Source: Mansonella perstans
Lineage: Eukaryota > Nematoda > Chromadorea > Rhabditida > Onchocercidae
Length of the DNA stretch: 64,000 nt
Assembly (NCBI GenBank): GCA_037074765.1
Contig: JBAMDO010000142.1
Coordinates: 78,377-142,376, forward strand
Direction: 5' to 3'
Part shown: positions 56,416-64,000 of the stretch, in pieces
Layout: each line of letters opens with the position of its first letter
Position numbering within the stretch: the first letter of the stretch is position 1
The notes under the pieces: model-generated
The model's input: the letters and a program-made list of their open reading frames with translations, nothing else
Database searches by the model: none
Told to the model about the DNA's origin: nothing
Made by a program: the position numbers and the translations under genes

Positions 56416-57000
56416 TTGAGTAATGTCTATAGTTCAGAGGCTCATGATATATGCTTTTTAGAATATGCTGAAATACTTGCTATGTGGTTTCAAAATTTGG
56501 ACAGTTGTATAATGAATTATTTCTCTTTTGTTTTCATGCTTGTTATCTACATTCAGTGTATTTCAGGAAGAAAATTCGTAACAGAAAAGCACCTCTTGGA
56601 TTGTATAAAACAGGATCATAAATTGTCACAATTTGGATGCGTTATGATTGATAAAATTTACGAAAGGACTGTGAATACTGATATATGTTTAGAAATGATG
56701 AAAACAGTACTTAGATTGCGGCCGGATATGAAATCAATCAATTTTGCTGCAAAATTTGTTTCCAAAGTAATGATTAAAATTTTTAAGCTATTCTTCTATT
56801 TTTAAACCCTACTTTATTAAATGACCTTATTTTAGGTGATGTCTTCTACAGCACTAGATTTAAGCTACTATTAAAACATTTCGCAGAGTTCCAAGTGAAA
56901 CTCCTAGTTCCAGGGCGTCAATATCCTATCAAAATTTGTTACGAGCCACGAATTCCTGAATGCAAGAGGTTCGTTAGAGATTTTCTGCATAAATTACAAA
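56416..57000 (+). pseudogene. DEAH-box RNA helicase fragment (left copy)
   Basis: After an acceptor at about 56567 the frame reads FVTEKHLLDCIKQD, then MIDKIYERTVNTDICLEM and LRLRPDMK. This is the motif Ib-II region of DHX-type DEAH helicases, in which DEAH followed by ERT is expected. Here the DEAH tetrad is DKIY (56650-56661), which should abolish ATP hydrolysis. The next exon-like segment (from 56836) starts VMSSTALD, like motif III, but hits TAA at 56872-56874. A later piece reads VPGRQYPIKICYEPRIPE, typical of the segment after motif III, in another frame. A decayed gene fragment. Confidence 0.7.
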
Positions 57001-57159
57001 ATTTGATTTGTTTTCTAAATTAAAGAAAAAATAGAAGGAAATATACATTTCACAGGCAGAACATTGACATTTTTTCTATGTTAATTTCTAATTTATCCTT
57101 ACATACATTCCATAGGCAGTGCATGAACAGTGGGTAAAGATGTAGCTATCTGATTAACA

Positions 57160-57510
57160 TCATACATGTTAACACACATAAAACGGCACATGAAATTTAT
57201 AGGAGTTTAATATAGAAAAAGATAAATATGGAAACATTAGAAAAAAAACAAATTACTTCTTCCTTCAAAAAAGAACAATTATCACCGTTGTTAAGTTCTC
57301 GTTCCTCAATAGCTTTTTTTCAGCCTTCCTGTGTCGCGAACGTATATGATCTAGTAACTTTTGCCAAGGTGGAGAAACGATATGGAGTCTGCAATCAATG
57401 AAATAAGCAAATTCTCGCGTATAACTGGTAACACAGAGAAAAATTAAAAATACGAACCGGTTTCTGATTGAGATCATTTTTATCACATAATTCATTGTAT
57501 CTTCCTGAAA
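57160..57510 (-). repeat. Module X, copy 2
   Basis: Reverse-complement partner of 59090-59440 and paralogue of copies 1 and 4. The frame 57495-57265 carries RNRFVFLIFLCVTSYTREFA and continues with LHIVSPPWQKLLDHI. Confidence 0.75.
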
Positions 57511-57599
57511 AAAAAAGTGGTCAAAACGAATTGGTTGCTTAACTGCTCAAAACGAATTGGTTGCTGAACAATAAAATCACCATCATACAAGAAACATGA

Positions 57600-58450
57600 T
57601 GTTTCATTGGAACTATTGACGAATTTCTTGGATGTATCGCAATTCCATACATTAGACCCATGGTAGATTTAAACCAACAAAATCGAAACCCCGTTGTGAT
57701 GACAAAAATGTACCATCAGTCGAGTTACACTTGTTGATGCCTAAGTGCCATTTACCAATCATGCCGGTTACATAGCCATATTGTTTCAACATTTCCGCCA
57801 TCGTACCTTCATTCTCGGGTAACCACCGATATCTTGCGGTAAACTGGCGCTCCACCTGTAACTCCAAGGCGAATTGGTAGACGCTCGGTCATGAAACCGG
57901 CTCGACTTGGCGAGCACATAATATCAGCGGAATAAGCTTGCGTAAATCGCACACTTTCATGAATCATATCGTCAATTGCACCATTTTCTTTCGGATATCC
58001 GTAACGTTGCAAATCACCATAGCCTAAATCATCAACCATGATATTAGGTCGTTCCGGTATCACTGGTTCTGGTGATCGCATCTCACGACGAAAAGCACAT
58101 GCGAATACTCTTTATTCCAGTACCAATCCGAGAGTATATAATATTATTGTCCAAAAGCCAGATAACCACTCACAGAAAACCCTATGCAAAATGATTCAGA
58201 AGAACCAACAGCGAGCCGAACCAGGAATTCGAAAAAAAACCAGCAAAGATATCACACTAATTTCTTCTTTCTCTTCTCCCATTGGGAGTGTCGCGAACGA
58301 TCATATCGCGAAACCGCCAATGAACCGATAATTCAAATTGCAGATAAACGTTAATGACATTATGAAGCATTCAATTACTTCCTATATCTTTGTTGTGATC
58401 TAAAGTTACATTCTTTTGTATACATGTAAATCCTATTCTGGTTACATCCT
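57600..58450 (-). pseudogene. Sulfatase fragment, central and longest copy
   Basis: Lies in the spacer of the palindrome. Reads [15 protein letters not shown] (three residues shorter than the other copies, a 9-bp difference), [20 protein letters not shown], then the catalytic signature CSPSRAG (57916-57902 region; Cys would become formylglycine), [11 protein letters not shown], and in another frame [20 protein letters not shown] with [11 protein letters not shown], the second family signature. The frame change after RLGVTGG, near 57840, indicates an indel. About a quarter to a third of a sulfatase is represented. It shows what the truncated left and right copies once continued into. Confidence 0.75.
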
Positions 58451-58861
58451 ATTGAGATAAGCTGTATATTGTATGTAGGCTTCAGGCTTATCCAGGATTT
58501 TTTAGTTGCAATTAAGTGCTTCCAATAAATCTAGAACTAAATCTATAGCCCTATTTTTAAATTTTTTTTTACCTTTTTGAAGAATATAGAAATATGCTAA
58601 TTGTATATCGAAAAAGTGTCAAGTTCATTAATATAGTTGAATTGCTTATCAAAATAGGAAAAAAAAATGCTGTCAATGTAAAACTTCTACCAAACTCTCT
58701 CAACCAATAAATTAAAAATGTAAATTTAAATCTAATGTAATGAAAAATGATATGTACAGTATAATTCAGTCAACGTTGATAAATCAATCAGATGTTAAAA
58801 AAACAATTCTGTTATTGCAAGAAATCGATACCAGTGTAGAATTACACTTGATAAATATTGT
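58451..58861. other. Unpaired spacer near the palindrome centre
   Basis: AT-rich, no motif or gene recognised; lies between the central sulfatase fragment and module X copy 3. Together with 57510-58450 it separates the two arms. Confidence 0.5.
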
Positions 58862-59430
58862 TGTAATCTTTTTTAAAACATTTATGAAGTATAAAGTATA
58901 AAAAAAAAACTAAATTTTTCATCTTTCAAATGTAAATTCGTTAATTTCAATTTTATTCTTCAAACAGTTTCAGTTGATTTTTACTTATCAGCAGAAATAT
59001 TCCTGCATTTATTTCGCAGATTTGTATCGTGAATGATGTACAATAGCAAAATAGATTCAACTGTTTTTGCCAGTTTTTTATTTTGCAGGTTCCACTTTTT
59101 TTTCAGGAAGATACAATGAATTATGTGATAAAAATGATCTCAATCAGAAACCGGTTCGTATTTTTAATTTTTCTCTGTGTTACCAGTTACACGCGAGAAT
59201 TTGCTTATTTCATTGATTGCAGACTCCATATCGTTTCTCCACCTTGGCAAAAGTTACTAGATCGTATATGTTCGCGACACAGGAAGGCTGAAAAAAAGCT
59301 ATTTAGGAACGAGAACTTAACAACGGTGATAATTGTTTTTTTTTGAAGGAAGAAGTAATTTGTTTTTTTTCTAATGTTTCCATATTTATCTTTTTCTATA
59401 TTAAACTCCTATAAATTTCATGTGCCGTTT
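58862..59430 (+). repeat. Module X, copy 3
   Basis: Direct-orientation relative of copy 1 (54615-55170), including the upstream stretch not carried by copy 2. The frame 59083-59346 contains NRFVFLIFLCVTSYTREFAY and WQKLLDRICSRHRKAEKK. Its inner part pairs with copy 2 across the centre. Confidence 0.75.
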
Positions 59431-59659
59431 TATGTGTGTTAACATGTATGATGTTAATCAGATAGCTACATCTTTACCCACTGTTCATGCACTGCCTATG
59501 GAATGTATGTAAGGATAAATTAGAAATTATACATTGATTGTGAAAAAAAAAAAAAAAAAACACATAGAAAAAATGTTAATGTTCTGCCTGTGAAATGTAT
59601 ATTTCCTTCTATTTTTTCTTTAATTTAGAAAACAAATCAAATTTTGTAATTTATGCAGA

Positions 59660-60240
59660 AAATCTCTAACGAACCTCTTGCATTCAGGAATTCGTGGCTC
59701 GTAACAAATTTTGATAGGATATTGACGCCCTGGAACTAGGAGTTTCACTTGGAACTCTGCGAAATGTTTTAATAGTAGCTTAAATCTAGTGCTGTAGAAG
59801 ACATCACCTAAAATAAGGTCATTTAATAAATTAGGGTTTAAAAATAGAAGAATAGCTTAAAAATTTTAATCATTACTTTGGAAACAAATTTTGCAGCAAA
59901 ATTGATTGATTTCATATCCGGCCGCAATCTAAGTACTGTTTTCATCATTTCTAAACATATATCAGTATTCACAGTCCTTTCGTAAATTTTATCAATCATA
60001 ACGCATCCAAATTGTGACAATTTATGATCCTGTTTATACAATCCAAGAGGTGCTTTTCTGTTACGAATTTTCCTCTTGAAATACACTGAATGTAGATAAC
60101 AAGCATGAAAACAAAAGAGAAATAATTCATTATACAACTGTCCAAATTTTGAAACCACATAGCAAGTATTTCAGCATATTCTAAAAAGCATATATCATGG
60201 CCTCTGAACTATAGACATTACTCAAAAGTTTTAATCAGTT
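59660..60240 (-). pseudogene. DEAH-box RNA helicase fragment (right copy)
   Basis: Inverted twin of 56416-57000 with the same DKIY in place of DEAH and the same downstream break. The frame 60158-59838 begins differently because of indels between the arms. That both arms share the inactivating change suggests the decay preceded the inverted duplication. Confidence 0.7.
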
Positions 60241-60384
60241 ATTTCATTCTAAAAAATGTGAAAGCTTACCCATCTTTATATACGGTATCGTTAACCAAAC
60301 AGTAATTACCCAGCGATGTCTCATTCGCCACTCTCATGACTAGTTCGGCTAGTTCGGCTAGTTCAGTAACCCAAAACAATCTCA

Positions 60385-60842
60385 AACGACTTTAGCACGA
60401 ATACGATCTAGTAACTTTTGCCAAGGTGGGAAGCGGATACGATACGGATACAATTCATATCGTATGAATTTGAAGTCTGCAATCAATGAAATAAGCAAAT
60501 TCTCGCGTGTAACTGGTAACACAGAGAAAAATTAAAAATACAAACCGGTTTCTGATTGAAGTCATTTTTGTCACATAATTTATTATATCTTCCTGAAGAT
60601 TGAATCTAACATCTGCAAAATAAAAAACCAGCAAAAACAGTTGAATCTATTTAGCTATTGTACATCATTCGCGATACAAATTTGCGAAATACATGCAGGA
60701 ATATTTCTGCTGATAAGTAAAAATCAATTGAAACTGTTTTAAGGATAAAATTAAATTAACGAATTTAATTTGAAAGATGAAAAATTTAGTTTTTTTTTTA
60801 TACTTCATAGTTTTAAAAAAGATGATAAACATTGTTGTAAAG
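60385..60842 (-). repeat. Module X, copy 4
   Basis: Inverted twin of copy 1. It joins the helicase fragment at about 60375 without the 1.2 kb that separates them in the left arm. The junction carries a short triplication of GCTAGTTCG at about 60345-60365. Confidence 0.75.
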
Positions 60843-61379
60843 TGTATCTGCAACTTTTATCAAATTTTTTCCCGAATCGTACTACGTCGAATGCTTTCTC
60901 AATTTAGTAGCTCTAATGTGGATTTAAATTGAAACTTTCTGCAACTTCTGTAACTTCCCAATGTTATAGTAACGACAGGATTTTACTATTTTATCGTGAA
61001 CTTCTTGTGAGAGATCGATTGTTAGCTAATATTATCCAACGTTTAGATCTAGTGGGGTTGGATTGAGTTACGGGAGCATCTCAAACTTGGGTAATTATAC
61101 CTTTATTAAAAATATTAACAAACGCGAACTCAATTAAAAGCATTTTAAAACGCGAACGTAAATATTTAATGTAGAAGAAAAAAATTGAAATAAGGACATA
61201 AGTGAGTAAATAAATGAAGAAACAAATGAATCCTCAGTTGGAGGATTGACAATCTATATATAGTAATAGAGAAGGAGGGAATAATGGCTTAATAGAAGGA
61301 TCATAAGATCAAATGATAAAGGAGGGAATCATTTATGGTGATCAACAGAGGATTTACAACAACGTCATTTTTGAAGCGA

Positions 61380-61914
61380 TACGGTAACAGAATAGGATTT
61401 ACATGTATACAAAAGAATGTAACTTTAGATCACAACAAAGATATAGGAAGTAATTGAATGCTTCATAATGTCATTAACGTTTATCTGCAATTTGAATTAT
61501 CGGTTCATTGGCGGTTTCGCGATATGATCGTTCGCGACACTCCCAATGGGAGAAGAGAAAGAAGAAATTAGTGTGAAATCTTTGCTGGTTTTTTTCGAAT
61601 TCCTGGTTCGACTCGCTATTGGTCCTTCTGAATCATTTCAAGTTTTCTGTGAGCTGTTACCTGGCTTTTGGACAGTAATATTATATACTCTCGGACTGGT
61701 ACTGGAACAAAGAGTATTCGCATGTGCTTTTCGTCGTGAGATGCGATCACCAGAACCAGCGACACCGCAACGACCTAATATCGTGATCCTTATGGTTGAT
61801 GATTTAGGTTATGGTGATTTACAAAGTTATAGACAACCGAATCAAGAAAATGGTGCAATTGACGATATGATGCAGCTTTTATCGGATTTTTTCCCGAATT
61901 GCAGTCAAAATTAG
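61380..61914 (+). pseudogene. Sulfatase N-terminal fragment (right copy)
   Basis: The best-preserved 5' end of the three copies: an open frame 61546-61914 with [20 protein letters not shown], a hydrophobic stretch ([14 protein letters not shown]), then [20 protein letters not shown]. Like the left copy it breaks after GAIDDM and stops 15 residues later, so it lacks the active-site Cys. Could yield a short protein if transcribed, but not a sulfatase. Confidence 0.75.
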
Positions 61915-62436
61915 ATGAATTTCACATTCCAATATCTAAACCTAAAAAATTTGACGAGAAGCATATCTTATTTTGAAATCAGTATATGCTACCGTTTCCG
62001 AAACTTAGATTAAAATAATAATGCGATAATTATAACAAAAAACAAAAAAACAAAACTTTTAACAACAAGTATACACAATTTGAAGAAAACAAAATCTGCT
62101 CACAGAAGATGAAAATAAACAATTTTAAATTCTTAAAACATATTCACAACGAAGGAATAATTACAACGAAAATTCAGGTGAAACAGCGGATATAATTAAA
62201 CAGGGATGTAGTTCACGTAAAACAATACACAAATTGTATGTAATACAAATTAAAACATTTTAATACAGTACGAATTAAACATTTAAATCATGTGTGAAAA
62301 GAAAATCCAAATAATTCACACTTAGTAGGAAACAATAGCACTTCACTAATCAGTAGAAAGGAGAAGAAAATTAAGGGACAAGGTGAACATTTCATAATTT
62401 CTATTCACAAAGCAGTCAAATAATTAATGAAATTAT

Positions 62437-64000
62437 TCAAATGAACGTAGAGCGAGATAATGGAAGGTTTGCTTGCGTAATGTACTGCTGCAGCAAACGT
62501 TGCAGTGGAAGCGTTTCGCTGACTTCTGAAATAAACGACAGATACGAATATAACAGTAATCAAATTGTATTATTGTAGGCATATTTGCGCATTAACTAAT
62601 AAAAGTATAACTTCTAACGATCCACTGCATATATCTATCCGTCCTTCCTGCCACAACGACATAAAAATAACGGATAATTTAAGTCACACTGAATCACACT
62701 GCCTGAATGTCTCGAATTCAATATGTTCAGAAATTCAAACTTACTGCAATGGCATGGCTGTTGCTGATTATTTGAAAGAAGACAATTGTGAGTGTGATTC
62801 TGATGATCAAATGATGGATTGAAAAAAGGTAATGCATTGAGACAGTTCGAAATATTTCTCATTGGGCTTCGTGGCTTCGTTTTGGTCATCGGTTTATGAT
62901 GTAGCAAGCCGCGTTGTTTGTGCACCTCAATCCAGCACGGTTCGCAGAGATACATAAGGCAGCAAAGTTCTGGACATAAATACCGAGCATCAGCCAGATT
63001 GCAAATCTCACATTGAGCACAGTCCATCAGATATGGCTTTATCTCTATCTGAAATTTTATGCTGCAATTATAAAAGGAGCTAATTTCGTTTCTCATCTTT
63101 CTCCCGCAATCGTCACATTTAGGCTTCCATTTTACAATTATTATATACAAAATTTGGAAAAATGAACTCACCTGTTTCGCCTGATCAATTGTTGTTAATG
63201 TTATCATTCGCATTGCAATGCTGTTAAGTAGGATTGACGACTATCGAAAATTACTTGTGCTGCTCCTTTCGGATATTTTGTCTCAACATCAACCTTCAAA
63301 GAAACATATGCAACATCACCGATAGTCTGCTCAAGCAGCATTGCAAGTTCCGCTGAAATATAAAATAATATTTCAAATCATTATTCAACAGTATTCAATT
63401 AATGTTGAATTCAAACACAAGACATCATACCACCTGTATTAACCTCGGAGTCTAAGACTATATAGAAACTGAATTGTTTTAAGAAATAAAGAAGAAATTG
63501 TTTATTCTTCTACAAAATTATTTCAGACAGGGATGAAGCGATGACAGCATTGTATAATTGCAAAAGGTCCAGCTGAAGTTGGAGTCATTCAAAATGTTAA
63601 ATGAACAAAAACGATGCATTTATTAACATAAATTACGAAAGTACAGCGTTAAGAATTAAGTTTCATTTCAAGCCATAATTAGCAAGAAGTTATGATATGA
63701 CAAACTGACATGCAGTTGTTGTACGCGGTACACCACCGATGAAAACAGAATACCGATCAGATAGTAGTGGCGCATTCGTCGCACGATATATCTGATTGCT
63801 AAGAGTCCAAGGTTTCACTTGCACCTGTAATTTGCTATGCTTCAAATGTTTATAGTTTTCCAGCTCAATTAACTAATTAAGTTTACTCCTTTGAACTCTT
63901 TAAATCGTGAACTAACCGCTTTGACATCTTTTTCACCATTTTCAAAACAATGTGCAGTCTTCCTTGCTTGCAAATGCATTGGCTAACGAGATATTCGACA
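62437..64000 (-). pseudogene. CPEB-family gene, right palindrome copy, frameshifted; 5' part outside window
   Basis: Exons mirror the left copy: 63917 up to beyond 64000, 63824-63710, 63352-63172, 63048-62745, 62525-62437. Four have the same length as their left partners or are nearly base-identical, but the RRM2 exon 63352-63172 is 181 nt against 182 nt. One A is missing in an AACAGCAATTG context at about 63215-63220. As a result the frame after QSYLTA turns to LQCE and a stop, and the ZZ domain is lost. If the base is truly absent this copy is inactive; if it is a sequencing error, this may be the functional gene and the left copy the duplicate. Upstream exons would lie beyond the right edge. 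Confidence 0.75.

Larger units (their letters stand above)
51475..57510. repeat. Left arm of a large imperfect palindrome
   Basis: Reads as the reverse complement of 59085-64000. Paired landmarks: CPEB exon ends 51558/63917, 51766/63710, 52738/62745 and 53042/62437; the sulfatase fragment 53541-54065 with 61380-61914; 54541-55045 with 60375-60905; and the helicase fragment 56275-57110 with 59530-60375. Differences are scattered substitutions and small indels, plus a segment (about 55045-56275) present only in this arm. Outer homology may extend left of 51475, but its partner lies outside the window. Confidence 0.9.
59085..64000. repeat. Right arm of the large palindrome (continues past the window)
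   Basis: Reverse complement of 51475-57510 apart from small indels and the left-only segment. It still matches at the last base of the window (64000 pairs with about 51475), so the true arm is longer. Arms are separated by about 1.6 kb centred near 58.3 kb. Confidence 0.9.

Noticed and set aside
58038..58331. Plus-strand 97-aa frame
   Set aside because: Antisense to the central sulfatase fragment, whose minus-strand frames carry clear family signatures.

Overview
This is eukaryotic DNA: AT-rich, with genes split into many short exons by GT-AG introns whose acceptors mostly end in TTTCAG or TTTTAG. The gene set points to a parasitic nematode, most likely of the filarial/spirurid type: a levamisole-type non-alpha acetylcholine receptor subunit of the UNC-29 kind, an Argonaute, a monofunctional peptidylglycine hydroxylase, pyruvate kinase and CPEB. 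The species assignment is inference. All splice models were read by eye from motif continuity and codon phase; none was computed or aligned.

Layout. 1-416 may hold the last exons of a plus-strand gene entering from the left. 2498-5329 (+) encodes a secreted PHM enzyme. 6068-13263 (-) is a roughly 20-exon Argonaute whose visible catalytic positions look slicer-competent. 17560-19274 (+) encodes an unrecognised protein built from two copies of one module. 20852-25813 (-) is the UNC-29-like receptor subunit. 25.8-32.2 kb shows no gene I can support. 32169-35983 and 38792-42526 (both -) are two tandem pyruvate kinase paralogues whose eleven internal and 3' exons are identical in length. Between them lies an unrecognised minus-strand gene (37156-38625). 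42.5-51.4 kb is a gene-poor tract with mini- and microsatellites.

The right end, about 51.5 kb to the window edge, is a large imperfect palindrome. CPEB 3' exons run inward from both sides (51440-53042 plus; 62437-64000 minus). Between them lie broken, repeated pieces of a sulfatase, a DEAH-box helicase and an unrecognised module, in both orientations around a centre near 58.3 kb. The right CPEB copy has a one-base frameshift and the left copy has no visible upstream RRM1 exon, so neither may be a complete working gene as seen here. This segment is the most unusual part of the window. It could be a real inverted segmental duplication or an assembly artefact at a repeat.

The intact genes have unrelated roles (neuropeptide maturation, small-RNA silencing, cholinergic signalling, glycolysis, translational control). 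There is no operon-like clustering that I can defend; the only clear functional relation is the pyruvate kinase duplication.
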